Source: Bacteroidota bacterium (lineage in GTDB: Bacteria; Bacteroidota; Bacteroidia; Bacteroidales; JAAUTT01). Taken from it: 64,000 nucleotides of DNA. The notes under the pieces were generated by a model. That model was not told the origin of the DNA and did not search any database. It saw only the letters and a program-made list of their open reading frames with translations. The position numbers and the translations under genes were made by a program. The DNA lies in assembly GCA_030706405.1 (NCBI GenBank), contig JAUZOO010000003.1:1-64000 (forward strand), in the 5' to 3' direction. Of the stretch, positions 7,494-17,454 are shown one piece after another. Position 1 is the first letter of the stretch. Each line of letters starts with the position of its first letter.

Positions 7494-9077
7494 CTAAATT
7501 GATTTCTTTGTAATTTGATCGGTAATGTGGAAGTAATCAAAATCGGCATATCCACCATAATTTTTGGAAGAATAATTATACAACCCAAAACGATAACCCA
7601 TAAAGTGCTCCATCAGTGTGTATTCCATCTTAAGCGGTCCACCTATAATATTCCATGTTTTCCCATCAAGGCTATAGAAAAAGTTAGCTACATCAATTTT
7701 ATCTGTAAAATTACATTCGATTTTCAGATAAACTGAATTTTGAGAAATCGGAATACTTTGTAGTTCAGTTGGTTTGTCGGTTTTATTGCTCACCATATAA
7801 ACATACTTAGTTCCGTTTTGAACTTTTATACCCACTAAACCAAATTTCCGTTGCAAAGCACATAACCCAGCAAAATCACCCTCTTTCAAATTAGAAACAT
7901 CCACCAGTGTTGAGCCGGTACAAACCGGCCCAATAGTTCTTTGAGTGAGTGTATTTCTTGATTTTAAAAAAAGGGTATCGATACGTCCGGTTTTAAGACG
8001 TAAAAAACCTTTGCGCTCGGTAACCGACCACAAGCTGTTATCAGGATTATGATTCCACTGCCAAACCAATGGTAAAGCAGGTTCTCCCTTTTTGCGGGTA
8101 AATTCGTCGTTGTTAACAATGCCCGGTATTAAACCTTTACTTGCAGGGAGATTAAGCATCGCAGGCACTTTTCCATTAACACCAAGAACAGGCCAACCAT
8201 CTTCCCATTTAACCGGAATAAGATAAGGAATACGACCTACCGAACCGTAATCGCGGAAAAGATACGAATACCAGGTTCCATCAGGCATATCAATAAGTCC
8301 GCCCTGAGCTACACCTAAATCCTGAAAACCTACTTTGCCCTCATAAGGCCCCATAATATTGTCGGCACGGTGAATAACCACAGTACGCATTGGGCCGCCA
8401 CTTGGATAAGTGATATTGAACAAATAGTATTTGCCTTTATATTTAGTCAGCTGAGAGCCTTCAGCTCCAAGTCCGGGTTTTCCCGACGGTGCAGTGGCAT
8501 CTTCAATGAGGATTCGATCGGTTTCTTTTTTCGTATCAGTCAAATTTTCATTTAGCTCCACAATATGTAGTTTATGATTTCCGTAAATCAAATAATTATG
8601 TCCATCATCGTCGAAAAACAAATTACAGTCGTGATATGCAGGTTTGAATGAAACAGACTTCCATGCACCTTTTTCAATATCCTTGGTAGTGTAAATGTAT
8701 GTTTTACCGGTTGTTTGGGCAAAAGTGGTTACATAAAACAACCCTTTATGAAAACGAATAGTACTTGCCCATGAACCTCTACCGTAAGTACTTTTACCAT
8801 TCACCAAATTCAGCGCATCGATATTGGCCAAGGTATCATAAGCATAGCTCACAATTTTCCAATTCACCAGGTCTTTTGACTTCATAATCGGCACACCCGG
8901 ACTCATGTGCATGGTGGTGCTGGTCATGTAATACGTGTTGCCAACACGGAGCATAGACATATCGGGTACGTCGGCAAAAATTATGGGATTTTGAGCCTTT
9001 TGAGTTTGTGCTGGCAAAGTCCCCACTAGTGTAGAACCTGTCAACACTAGAAACCCTAAAAAAATCTTCTTAATCAT
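7494..9077 (-). CDS. GH43 glycosidase (subfamily 12-like) with C-terminal beta-sandwich
   Basis: A 527-residue secreted glycosidase, probably an alpha-L-arabinofuranosidase or beta-xylosidase. A Sec signal peptide covers about residues 1-24, ending LPAQ. The five-bladed GH43 propeller follows (about 30-320), with the base Asp in FADVPDM (Asp36), an Asp in YHDCNLFFDDDG and the acid Glu in GLGAEGSQL (Glu206). Residues about 325-520 match the GH43 C-terminal concanavalin-like domain (WQWNHNP, LTQRTIGP). There is no lipobox, so a periplasmic location is likely. It is the last gene of the operon, 7 bp after the GH51 gene and just before the terminator. The exact substrate cannot be fixed from sequence. 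Confidence 0.88.
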   Translation of the reverse strand: MIKKIFLGFLVLTGSTLVGTLPAQTQKAQNPIIFADVPDMSMLRVGNTYYMTSTTMHMSPGVPIMKSKDLVNWKIVSYAYDTLANIDALNLVNGKSTYGRGSWASTIRFHKGLFYVTTFAQTTGKTYIYTTKDIEKGAWKSVSFKPAYHDCNLFFDDDGHNYLIYGNHKLHIVELNENLTDTKKETDRILIEDATAPSGKPGLGAEGSQLTKYKGKYYLFNITYPSGGPMRTVVIHRADNIMGPYEGKVGFQDLGVAQGGLIDMPDGTWYSYLFRDYGSVGRIPYLIPVKWEDGWPVLGVNGKVPAMLNLPASKGLIPGIVNNDEFTRKKGEPALPLVWQWNHNPDNSLWSVTERKGFLRLKTGRIDTLFLKSRNTLTQRTIGPVCTGSTLVDVSNLKEGDFAGLCALQRKFGLVGIKVQNGTKYVYMVSNKTDKPTELQSIPISQNSVYLKIECNFTDKIDVANFFYSLDGKTWNIIGGPLKMEYTLMEHFMGYRFGLYNYSSKNYGGYADFDYFHITDQITKKSI

Positions 9078-9084
9078 CTTTATT

Positions 9085-11505
9085 TTATTTTTTTGTAGAT
9101 AAACGGATAATAGTCAATGAATTTCCAGGCAAAGAATGAGTAAGCGCAGTTCCTGAAAATTTCAGAGCTTCTGTTTTTGGAGCAACTTTAGTAGGTAGCT
9201 CTAATGTATTTTCGTCCAATGCACTGGCAGAAGTCAATACAATTGCTTTCCCAATTCCGGTTAAAGTTCCGGCACCGCTCAAATTAATGGTTGATTTAAC
9301 TGGTTTAGAGGCTGTATTGACAACTTTCACAATAATATCGCCCGTTTTATCGTCGCGCGATGCGCTTGCACAAACACCCTTAGTATTTAGGTTGTTATTC
9401 GAAACTTCCTGTACCAATTTCCCATCCAGATAACCCTTCACAACATTTTCCGAGATATCCAGTTTTACATCATACCAACGTCCTGATTCCAGCGATCCCT
9501 TCATACTTCCGGCATTGAGCCCAATCTGCATCTCATTGGTCGAATTGTTATATCCACCAACATCCCAACGAATTCGCTCGCCATTATTTGTATTATGAAA
9601 AAATATCTGGAAGCCATTTTCTCCCGAAAGTTTGCGCGCTTTCAACGTTATGGTGTAATCTTTCCACGATTTATCTCCCACAAAAGCGGTAACTCCGGCA
9701 GCAATAGCCGATTGCTTTAAAACACCATCGTGTACCGACCATTCCCCCTGACCTGTTTTTGTCCAGTCGTCTATATTCTTGGAGAAATCAGACTGATACA
9801 GTAATTTTCCATCAGGAGACACAACTTTAAGGTCTTTAAATTCGGCTGTATTATTCCATGTTCCTAGTCCAATACGCCCTGATGCATTAGGAGTTTCAAC
9901 CCTAGGACCACCATCAACAGTGACTGGCAGAGAGACTGTTCCCTGATTATTGGAGAACATTTCCTGCACATAATAACTTGGTAGACCGTACCAGCGGTTG
10001 CTATCAAAATTTATCAGGTTAATTGGCCAACGTTTATGATTAGCATTGCAATAAAGTGGTGCATAAGCTCCCATAGCCACAATATCAGAATTACGTTCCA
10101 TACCGGTCATCCAGGCAGCTTCGCCAATAGCACCCCGTAAGTTTCCTTTTCCACTTCCATTTGTAACGGCATATTCACCAATAAAAATCTTAGGTCCCTT
10201 CCGATCGTAATTGTCATACTTGGTTGTATTTAATACAAACCAATCGGGATTATTATAGTAATGTTCATCAATATATTCGGGACCAGGTTCTGAAGGATGT
10301 CCTCCCGACCAATCATTCGCAATAAGCTTCATCGCGGGATATTTAGCCAAAACAGCCTTGGCAATCACCTCATAGTTAGCAAAGTATTCTTTTCCAAAAT
10401 TTTCATTTCCAATTTCGAGATACTTAAGATTAAACGGTTCCGGGTGACCGTTCTTTGCACGAATACTTCCCCACACCGAAGTCACCGGGCCATTGGCATA
10501 TTCAATAGCATCAAGCGCATCTTGTATCCACGGTCCAAGTTTGTCGCCGGTTACGGTTTCCTTGTGCGAGACACCGGCATTGATACAAAACAATGGTTCT
10601 GCCCCCAAATCTTCGGCCATTTGAAGGTATTCATGATAGCCAATTCCGTGAGTGGCATTGTAGCCCCAGATGTTCCAAAGCGGTTCTCGGGTATCAATGT
10701 TTCCAATGGTATTTTTCCAATGATACATGTGTTCAAAGTCTTCGCCCTCTACCCAGCAACCTCCGGGGAAACGCAAAAATTTTGGATGAAGTACGTCAAT
10801 GGCTTCGGCTAAATCGACCCGCAAACCATGATTTTTCCAAGTCTTATCAGGCATCAACGATACCATATCAAGGTATAGCTTGCCGCTTCCCTCACCCGAA
10901 ATATCGAGATGAGCTTTCGCATCGGAAGCTGTAGGAGTAAGGCTTGCCGAAAAATACTTCCACTCATTCGCAAATCCTTGAATTTCGACCGTTGCAAGTT
11001 CATTTCCGTTAGATCCTACAACCTTAATTTTCAACGGAGATTTAAAATTATCAGTTGCTCTGGCAGCCAATTTGAATGTGTATTTATTGCCCTGAACAGC
11101 ATTCATTCCAAAGTACCCTCCATTCTCAATGTTGAATGAGCCATTGGCTTCTACCAAAAGCAACTTGCGATTAAAGGCATTGAGTGGCGAAACGGGCTGA
11201 CGCGACATTACATTAGCTTTAATAACAGAAGCTTTACTTTTGGCATCGGGGCTTTTGAACTTCCAGTATTGAAGTGAATCGGCATCCTCGAAGGAGCGAT
11301 TGCGCACAAGTTCCGGATAAAGCCCTCCATCGGCAGAGAGATTGATGTCTTCAAAAAAGATTCCGAAGAGAGTTGGAGAAATGGCATGGCCGGGTTGTTT
11401 AACATCAATGGTGATGTTTACCTTATCGGTTTTGGAAGTTTGTGCCACAAGTGTTGCAAACAACATTATGCATGCACTAAGTAGAGAATAACGGATTTTG
11501 TTCAT
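9085..11505 (-). CDS. GH51 alpha-L-arabinofuranosidase with carbohydrate-binding insert and LamG-like module
   Basis: An 806-residue secreted enzyme expected to release terminal arabinofuranose from arabinoxylan or arabinan. Signal peptide about 1-21. A CBM4/9-like beta-sandwich (about 70-215) interrupts the start of the fold, as in multi-domain GH51 proteins. The catalytic barrel holds the acid/base Glu in LEIGNEN (near 367) and the nucleophile Glu in FIGEYA (near 443). After about residue 540 there is a concanavalin-like module (LLYQSDFSKNIDDW to LDGKLVQEVS), then the C-terminal beta domain of GH51 (SLTIIRLS). It is longer than simple GH51 enzymes because of the inserted modules. The 7-bp gap to the following GH43 gene implies co-expression. 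Confidence 0.9.
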   Translation of the reverse strand: MNKIRYSLLSACIMLFATLVAQTSKTDKVNITIDVKQPGHAISPTLFGIFFEDINLSADGGLYPELVRNRSFEDADSLQYWKFKSPDAKSKASVIKANVMSRQPVSPLNAFNRKLLLVEANGSFNIENGGYFGMNAVQGNKYTFKLAARATDNFKSPLKIKVVGSNGNELATVEIQGFANEWKYFSASLTPTASDAKAHLDISGEGSGKLYLDMVSLMPDKTWKNHGLRVDLAEAIDVLHPKFLRFPGGCWVEGEDFEHMYHWKNTIGNIDTREPLWNIWGYNATHGIGYHEYLQMAEDLGAEPLFCINAGVSHKETVTGDKLGPWIQDALDAIEYANGPVTSVWGSIRAKNGHPEPFNLKYLEIGNENFGKEYFANYEVIAKAVLAKYPAMKLIANDWSGGHPSEPGPEYIDEHYYNNPDWFVLNTTKYDNYDRKGPKIFIGEYAVTNGSGKGNLRGAIGEAAWMTGMERNSDIVAMGAYAPLYCNANHKRWPINLINFDSNRWYGLPSYYVQEMFSNNQGTVSLPVTVDGGPRVETPNASGRIGLGTWNNTAEFKDLKVVSPDGKLLYQSDFSKNIDDWTKTGQGEWSVHDGVLKQSAIAAGVTAFVGDKSWKDYTITLKARKLSGENGFQIFFHNTNNGERIRWDVGGYNNSTNEMQIGLNAGSMKGSLESGRWYDVKLDISENVVKGYLDGKLVQEVSNNNLNTKGVCASASRDDKTGDIIVKVVNTASKPVKSTINLSGAGTLTGIGKAIVLTSASALDENTLELPTKVAPKTEALKFSGTALTHSLPGNSLTIIRLSTKK

Positions 11506-11530
11506 AGGTTTTTATTTAAAAGTCAATATA

Positions 11531-12505
11531 TCATTTAGCTGGCCTAATAACTCCTTTTTTTGTTTGTTCAACTTTTTTTATTGTGCCATCTTCGTTATAA
11601 TAAAGATTTTCAACGCAAACAGAACGACGATAGCCCCCACCGGTAGGAAGAGCACCATTATGGTAGAAATAGTACGATTTACCTTTGAAATCTATAATTG
11701 CCGGGTGCGTAGTGAAACTATTTTCAGAAGTTGATTGAATTAAACCACGATAAGTCCATGGTCCTTCGGCTTTTTCGGCCGTACAATACTCAATGGTTTC
11801 GGGCATATTAGCAGCATAAACCAAATAGTATAACCCTTTGCGTTTGTAAATCCATGGTGCCTCTGTAAAATTTTTAGGTTTGAACGTATGAATCGGGCCA
11901 TCAAGTTCAATCATGTTTTTCTTTAATTTTGCCCATTTACAACTGCCATTACCCCAGAAAAGGTAAGCCTGACCGTTATCGTCAATGAAAACCGTTGGAT
12001 CCAAATCATCCCAAGAGTGTTTCATATCAGTGGTCATTTCATTGGTGATAAGAGCCTTCCCAATAGCATCTTTGAACGGACCTGTTGGCTTGTCGGCAAC
12101 AGCCACACCTATCGCAACTCCGCCCTTGCTGTCTGCATTATTTTTGTGCATAACTGAGATATACCAGTAGAATTTACCGTTGCGTTCAATACACTGTGCT
12201 GCATTGGCGGCGCGCGATGCCCATAAAAAAGAACCCGGCGTTAAACAGGTTCCATGACTTTTCCAGTTTACCATATCTTTTGACGAATAGATTAACCAGC
12301 CAGGCATCTGGTAAGTATTTACACCCACATGGGCAGTATCCTGTCCAACATAAAGATAAACCGTGTTTTTATAAACCAATGCAGCCGGGTCAGCTGTAAA
12401 AACGTTGGTGATGATTGGGTTTTGTGCTTTGATATTAACCGATGGCAAAATCAAAATTAAAAGCACAAGGGCAATCCCTATTGAAACTGTTCTCCTTAAA
12501 TTCAT
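11531..12505 (-). CDS. GH43 arabinofuranosidase-like, single-domain (subfamily 29-like)
   Basis: 324 residues: signal peptide (about 1-27, ending NIKAQ) and one GH43 propeller. The base Asp is in FTADPAAL (Asp39), the modulating Asp in DDLDPTVFIDDNG and the general acid Glu in NFTEAPW. It is a close paralogue of the next gene upstream (12574-13917), sharing signal-peptide style and blade sequences (KGKFYWY, IGVAVADKPTGPF), but lacks that protein's CBM6. Such pairs usually differ in substrate preference or attachment. Predicted periplasmic. Start at the ATG after a 68-bp spacer. Confidence 0.88.
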   Translation of the reverse strand: MNLRRTVSIGIALVLLILILPSVNIKAQNPIITNVFTADPAALVYKNTVYLYVGQDTAHVGVNTYQMPGWLIYSSKDMVNWKSHGTCLTPGSFLWASRAANAAQCIERNGKFYWYISVMHKNNADSKGGVAIGVAVADKPTGPFKDAIGKALITNEMTTDMKHSWDDLDPTVFIDDNGQAYLFWGNGSCKWAKLKKNMIELDGPIHTFKPKNFTEAPWIYKRKGLYYLVYAANMPETIEYCTAEKAEGPWTYRGLIQSTSENSFTTHPAIIDFKGKSYYFYHNGALPTGGGYRRSVCVENLYYNEDGTIKKVEQTKKGVIRPAK

Positions 12506-12573
12506 ATAATTCCTTTCACTACATTTAATATAAAAGTCAATTTGAAACTCATTCTAAAAACTATTTTGCTCAT

Positions 12574-13917
12574 TTATTGAAATCTCCACCAATCAATGTT
12601 TAGTAATTCGCCTTCGCCTCCTTTAAAAACGAAGTACAGGTCCTGAACACCTTTTATCTTTTTTACTTTGGAATTAATGGTTGACCATTTGTCCAATCCA
12701 CCAGTACTGTTCACCTTGCAAATTCCGATTATCTTGCCATCAACACCTCCAATTCTTATTTCTATATCGCTTTTGGAGGAAGAAGCAACATAGGCTATGA
12801 ACTGTTTTGCACCTTTGCCAAAGTCCACATTTCGAATTTTAATGTAATCGCCATTATTGATACCTGAAACATACACGCCTCCATTTTGATCATCGGCTGC
12901 AGTTAGTCCTTCGGACCAAGCCATCGTTTCGGCTTCAACACGTTCGTAGGGGTTGAGATTGCCAACGCTGGTTTTAACCCCTTCTTTTGTTGTAGATAAT
13001 AGCGGAATTGTCCCATCGGGGTTCAAAGAAAATTCTTCGATACAAACTGATCTGTGGAAGCCGTTTCCGCCTGGCAACGTTCCGTTGTGGTAAACGAAAT
13101 ACCACTTTCCTTTAAAATCAGTTATTGCCTGATGGCTGGTTGGGCAGTTCTCTACAATGTTCAATATCCGCCCCCGATAATCCCATGGGCCAACCGGTGA
13201 ACTACTGGTACAGTATTCAATTGTAGAGGGCGAGCTCGATGAGTATGATAAATAGTACTTCCCGTTAATCTTCTGAAGCCATGGCGCTTCTCCAAACTTA
13301 GGAACATTGGCATATTGTATTTCACCCGAAAAACTGATCATATCTTCGTTCAATTTTACATACTTGCACTTTCCGTTACCCCAGTACATGTAAGCCTGAC
13401 CGTCGTCGTCCACAAAAACGGTTGGGTCAATGTCGTCGAAATCGCCTTGCTTGGGTGTCATATCGGTGGTGATGATTGCCGAACCCTTCGCGTCAACAAA
13501 CGGTCCGGTAGGACTATCACTTACCGCTACGCCTATTGCTTTGCCACCTTTCTCCTTGTGGCTGACGGAAACATACCAATAAAATTTTCCTTTGTGATAA
13601 ATACACTGGCTGGCCCAAGCATCGCCACTGGCCCATTTAAAGTCGGTTACCTTCAGCTTGGGGCCGTGATCAGTCCAGTTCACCATGTCGGTTGACGAAT
13701 AAATTCGCCACTCGCGCATATTAAACCATCTTCCGGTAGGCGAAGCCTGATCCCTGCCGACATAAATATAAAATCTGTTGTTATAGACCAGAGATGCAAC
13801 ATCTGCGGTGTAATTGGTTTGTACGATAGGGTTTTGAGCTTGAGAATTACATAACAACCCAACTAACAATAAAACCAAAAAGACAATCCTTGTTGAAAAT
13901 ATTCTACTTAAATTCAT
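12574..13917 (-). CDS. GH43 (subfamily 29-like) with C-terminal CBM6
   Basis: 447 residues. Signal peptide about 1-28 (NSQAQ). GH43 propeller with base Asp in YTADVASL (Asp39), Asp in DDIDPTVFVDDDG and acid Glu in KFGEAPW. From about 322 on there is a CBM6 beta-sandwich (YERVEAETMAWSEG, SGINNGDYIKIRNVDFG, ending LLNIDWWRFQ). CBM6 modules bind xylan or beta-glucan chain ends, so the combination suggests an arabinoxylan arabinofuranosidase held on its polymer. It lies within the operon beside its CBM-less paralogue. Confidence 0.9.
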   Translation of the reverse strand: MNLSRIFSTRIVFLVLLLVGLLCNSQAQNPIVQTNYTADVASLVYNNRFYIYVGRDQASPTGRWFNMREWRIYSSTDMVNWTDHGPKLKVTDFKWASGDAWASQCIYHKGKFYWYVSVSHKEKGGKAIGVAVSDSPTGPFVDAKGSAIITTDMTPKQGDFDDIDPTVFVDDDGQAYMYWGNGKCKYVKLNEDMISFSGEIQYANVPKFGEAPWLQKINGKYYLSYSSSSPSTIEYCTSSSPVGPWDYRGRILNIVENCPTSHQAITDFKGKWYFVYHNGTLPGGNGFHRSVCIEEFSLNPDGTIPLLSTTKEGVKTSVGNLNPYERVEAETMAWSEGLTAADDQNGGVYVSGINNGDYIKIRNVDFGKGAKQFIAYVASSSKSDIEIRIGGVDGKIIGICKVNSTGGLDKWSTINSKVKKIKGVQDLYFVFKGGEGELLNIDWWRFQ

Positions 13918-13923
13918 ATAAAA

Positions 13924-14040
13924 TTATAGCTGTTTGTTGTTAAAATGTTTTATTCGAACACTATCCTTTCAAATACAGTCCCATTTTTTCTGTAGAGAAG
14001 CGTTCCGGTGAAACCATCTAGCGCCTTCCAAATTCGTGTA
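13924..14040 (-). pseudogene. Short coding-like remnant between GH43 and GH51 genes
   Basis: The 141-bp spacer after the GH51 stop holds an open minus-strand frame without its own start. It reads AHSYQNTRIWKALDG followed by FTGTLLYRKNGTVFERIVFE and a stop. Its composition looks coding and C-terminal in character, but I cannot assign a family. It may be the tail of a deleted glycan enzyme. The evidence is weak. Confidence 0.25.
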
Positions 14041-14058
14041 TTTTGATAGGAGTGAGCA

Positions 14059-16311
14059 TTATTTTGCTTTTACCAGTTTGATCACGCATACCGAATTAAC
14101 CGGAAGAGTAACCTTCAATGATCCGGATACGATACCTAAATCTTTTGTCTGCGGTGTAATGGCTTCGTTGTAGCTAAAGGCTTTCACATCGGGGGCAGAA
14201 GCGTAGAAATTCTGACTGCCCTGATTTTTAACTGAAGTATCTTCCGAAGTGAGATATTCCATTATGGCTTTATATTTTCCGTTTCCGGTACCATTCAATG
14301 CAATCGTTGTTTCTTTGGCCAAAGCCTCAGCATTCACCACTTTTAAGTATATAGTGCCGGTTTGGGTGTCGATAGTTGGCGACGTATATACTTTGGTGTC
14401 TTCCGACTGATCGACTGTTTTGTAGAACGGACTTATCCCGATGGCTTTGTTCCCTATATTGCTGGCGAAGATTGACATGTAATAGTAGTTGGTTGTCCGC
14501 CACAGACCTCGGTTATCGAACCAAATGAGGTTGGAACCCCATTTCGAAAAGCCCTTTTTGCAGAACAAGGGTGCGTATGCGGCCATCACCACCATGTCCG
14601 AATTGCGTTCCAGTCCGGTTGAATAGGCTGCCTCTGCCAATGTTGAAACGTAAGCATTGTTGGTACGGTTGTTGGCAAATTCGCCCACGAAAACCCGCGT
14701 AGGTTTTTCGCGATTGTAGGTATTCCCCTGATTGCCCCGAACTTTTTCTCTGTCATAGCGATGCGTGTTGTTGTAAAACCATTCATCGGTCGAGTAGTAA
14801 TGCTCGTCAACAATGCTAACCGGGTACTTTTGGTCAATAATCGAATAGTTAGCATCGAATTCCTTGCCTGAACCACCAGCCCCGGATGTAGAAATCACAT
14901 TGATATTCGGATATTTTCCCTTCACAGCCTTGTAAATGATATCGAAACGTTCCCAAAAAGCATCGCCACTGTTTTCGTTCCCAATGCCAAGGTGTTCGAG
15001 GTTGAAAGGTTTTGGATGCCCCATGGCCACACGTTTTGCACCCCATTCGGTGGAGGCATCGCCGTTGCAGAATTCAATCAGGTCGAGCGCGTCTTTCACA
15101 TAGATATCGTAAAAGCGTTTTTTTTCCTCGTCGGTGCCCAGCGGCGCAATGTACGAACGCCTCGCAAACTGGCAGGTTACGCCATTATTCAGTACCGGAA
15201 GAGGTTTGGCTCCAAGCGCCTCGGCCATTTTCAAATATTCATAAAAACCAATGTGTTGTGAAGTCCAGTAGCCCCAGTGATTGCGGATTCCGATTCGCTC
15301 TTCAACCGGACCAATCGTGTTTTTCCAGAAATATTGTCCCCAGTAATTCGAACCTTCCGAAGCACAACCGCCAGGAAAGCGCATAAATTTCGGATGCAGT
15401 TTTTCGAGTGCTTCCAGCATGTCTCTCCTGAAATCGCCTGCTTTACCAGCCTGCCACAATTGGGATGCTTCGGGAACCAGTGTCACAAAATCGAGGTAAA
15501 AAGTTCCGGTTGCAGTTCCTACAACAACCAAACGGCTATCTACACTACGTTGTGCTGCCAGTTTTCCGGTGAATTTTTTCCAGTTGTCGTTCAGTTTTTT
15601 AAACGTGAGCGTATTAGAGTTGCGTTTTCCTGAAGTATCTTGGAGATAAACGGTTATTGTACCGTTGTAGCCTTTACCCTGAAGGTAAAGCCCAAGATCG
15701 TATTTCGCACCTGCATTTACCGCAATAGAAGGGGTTTGTGTATTATTGGCGTAGTAAAAACCCTGCCGTTCCTGTCCGTTTGAATTGATTCCAAACCCAT
15801 TGGCTGCCAACCCAAAACCTTCGCCTGCTTTGTCTATCGTTATCTGAGCACAATATTGCTTGTATTTCAAAGCATCGTCGTACTGATCTTTCTCATCGAA
15901 ATTGTATAGTTTTTTGTAAGTAACCAGCGGTTTGTTATCGACCAAAGTAACCGACCCGCCTGCTCCACCGGCTGAAACGACTGTCCAACTGTAAATATCG
16001 GTGGGCGATTTCGAAAATTCAGGAAACTTCTTGTTATCGGGTCCAACTTCTGCTGAACCCGGAACATTGTACATTTGAAACGAATTATTTTGAATAAGCT
16101 GAGCACTAATTCCTCCGTCGTTACCATAATTGAGGTCTTCGAAGAAAATGCCATTCAAGGTCGGACTGATGTCGATACCCAATTTATCTGCATTTAATTC
16201 TAAGCGATACGGAGCTGTGGCCGGTTGCTGGGCCTTCGCCGAAAAGTGGGGATAAGCACACAGCAATACCATAGCCAGTAAAACCGATGCTCTTTTTTGT
16301 TTTTCTTTCAT
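14059..16311 (-). CDS. GH51 alpha-L-arabinofuranosidase with N-terminal carbohydrate-binding insert
   Basis: A 750-residue secreted GH51 enzyme. Signal peptide about 1-28 (FSAKAQ). The fold starts with NGIFFEDLNYGNDGG and is interrupted by a long beta-sandwich insert (about 75-285) of CBM4/9 type. The barrel contains RFPGGCASEG, the acid/base Glu in LGIGNEN (near 444) and the nucleophile Glu in VFVGEFAN (near 541). The C-terminal beta domain ends with a VNSVCVIKL strand. It differs enough from the GH51 at 9085-11505 (no LamG-like module, different insert) that the two probably handle different arabinose linkages. Periplasmic by prediction. Confidence 0.9.
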   Translation of the reverse strand: MKEKQKRASVLLAMVLLCAYPHFSAKAQQPATAPYRLELNADKLGIDISPTLNGIFFEDLNYGNDGGISAQLIQNNSFQMYNVPGSAEVGPDNKKFPEFSKSPTDIYSWTVVSAGGAGGSVTLVDNKPLVTYKKLYNFDEKDQYDDALKYKQYCAQITIDKAGEGFGLAANGFGINSNGQERQGFYYANNTQTPSIAVNAGAKYDLGLYLQGKGYNGTITVYLQDTSGKRNSNTLTFKKLNDNWKKFTGKLAAQRSVDSRLVVVGTATGTFYLDFVTLVPEASQLWQAGKAGDFRRDMLEALEKLHPKFMRFPGGCASEGSNYWGQYFWKNTIGPVEERIGIRNHWGYWTSQHIGFYEYLKMAEALGAKPLPVLNNGVTCQFARRSYIAPLGTDEEKKRFYDIYVKDALDLIEFCNGDASTEWGAKRVAMGHPKPFNLEHLGIGNENSGDAFWERFDIIYKAVKGKYPNINVISTSGAGGSGKEFDANYSIIDQKYPVSIVDEHYYSTDEWFYNNTHRYDREKVRGNQGNTYNREKPTRVFVGEFANNRTNNAYVSTLAEAAYSTGLERNSDMVVMAAYAPLFCKKGFSKWGSNLIWFDNRGLWRTTNYYYMSIFASNIGNKAIGISPFYKTVDQSEDTKVYTSPTIDTQTGTIYLKVVNAEALAKETTIALNGTGNGKYKAIMEYLTSEDTSVKNQGSQNFYASAPDVKAFSYNEAITPQTKDLGIVSGSLKVTLPVNSVCVIKLVKAK

Positions 16312-16362
16312 TGTTAATAGTTTTATTTATAGTTGCACAGGCAAAAAATCTTTTTGGAGGAA

Positions 16363-17253
16363 TTACTTCGCCTCTGTAATGCCCGGAACTGCCGGTCCAT
16401 TGTATTTGAATCCCTGTATTTTGAGCATTTGCACAGCAAATCGTCTGCCCAATTCGCGCATTCCTTCGGTATTGAAGTGAAACTGGTCGGGTGTTCCCTT
16501 AACTCCTTGCGATGAAATGATATAAGAATTGGGAATTGTCTTTTTTAGGTTCGGTAATATTTGGGTATTGAACGGGTAACAAACGCCATTTTCCTCTTTG
16601 GTTTTTAACTCACCTGCAAGCAACGGCACTTTCCTTGGTTTCAGGTTCAAATCCTTCATCAGGTTTTGGTAAATGGTTTTTACCTTGTTGGGCCATTCTG
16701 GATCGGTTGAATTTGACTCTCCCTGATGGATAAGGATACCTTTTATGACCCCGTCCCGTTGGGCAATTTTTGCCATATCGACGAGCCGTTGATATGGGTT
16801 TCCGTCATATTGTTTGCATATATTCTGCATCCAGGTAGCAGCACTGTCAAGGTACTTTTTATAAGAGTCCTTTTCCCACAGTTCAATTTTAGCACCGGCC
16901 ACCGACACGTTAATTACACCGACACGATAATCCTCGGGCATATTGGCCACCATCGTACGCCCAAACCAATCCACCGGTCCCATGTTGTTTTGGGGACGAT
17001 TAATGGGAGGTTCAGCCACATACCAATTTCCCATTTTTCGTTCCATTTTCGGATTATCTACTGTTGCCATCATTTGAAAACGCTCGTCAACCTTACCCGA
17101 ATCCTGCTTTTCGGGACGAGCACCAGCCTCCATATTTGACTGACCAAAGCACAGATAAATGAAAAACTTAGGGTCGGGATTTTGTTTTTGGGCAAAAACA
17201 CCTGAGGTTACAAAAAACAATATAGCTAAAACCAATTTAAAACTGCGTTTCAT
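16363..17253 (-). CDS. CE6-like acetyl (xylan) esterase, SGNH/SASA superfamily
   Basis: 296 residues with a signal peptide (about 1-21, GVFAQ). The sialate O-acetylesterase / CE6 signature is complete: CFGQSNMEAG with the nucleophile Ser39, LIHQGESNSTD as the oxyanion/structural block, and GTPDQFHFNTEGMRELG supplying the Asp and His. CE6 enzymes deacetylate xylan, which fits the surrounding arabinoxylan-debranching genes. Sialate esterase activity is the main alternative but is unlikely in this setting. It is the probable partner that exposes acetylated xylose for the GH43, GH51 and GH115 enzymes. Confidence 0.85.
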   Translation of the reverse strand: MKRSFKLVLAILFFVTSGVFAQKQNPDPKFFIYLCFGQSNMEAGARPEKQDSGKVDERFQMMATVDNPKMERKMGNWYVAEPPINRPQNNMGPVDWFGRTMVANMPEDYRVGVINVSVAGAKIELWEKDSYKKYLDSAATWMQNICKQYDGNPYQRLVDMAKIAQRDGVIKGILIHQGESNSTDPEWPNKVKTIYQNLMKDLNLKPRKVPLLAGELKTKEENGVCYPFNTQILPNLKKTIPNSYIISSQGVKGTPDQFHFNTEGMRELGRRFAVQMLKIQGFKYNGPAVPGITEAK

Positions 17254-17310
17254 ATTTTTCTTATTTTTTTATGGCATTAATTTTTTCATAATAAATATTT
17301 GGAGCTTAGC

Positions 17311-17430
17311 TTACTTTATCTGATGAATAAAAATTTTTAAATTTTCCATTTTTACTCCTTTGGTTGTTTGTCTATAATTCCAAAATGCGTCAGCTGTATC
17401 ACTTATTGAAACCGTTCGATTTAAAATCAT
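17311..17430 (-). other. Possible 39-codon ORF or gene remnant between glycan genes
   Basis: The 201-bp spacer between the GH43 and CE6-like genes holds an ATG-started minus-strand frame of 39 codons, NRTVSISDTADAFWNYRQTT and onward to FIHQIK. Its composition looks coding. It is either a very small protein in the operon or the tail of a deleted gene. I recognise no family. Confidence 0.25.
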
Positions 17431-17454
17431 ATATTTACAGCTGTTTTTATTATT

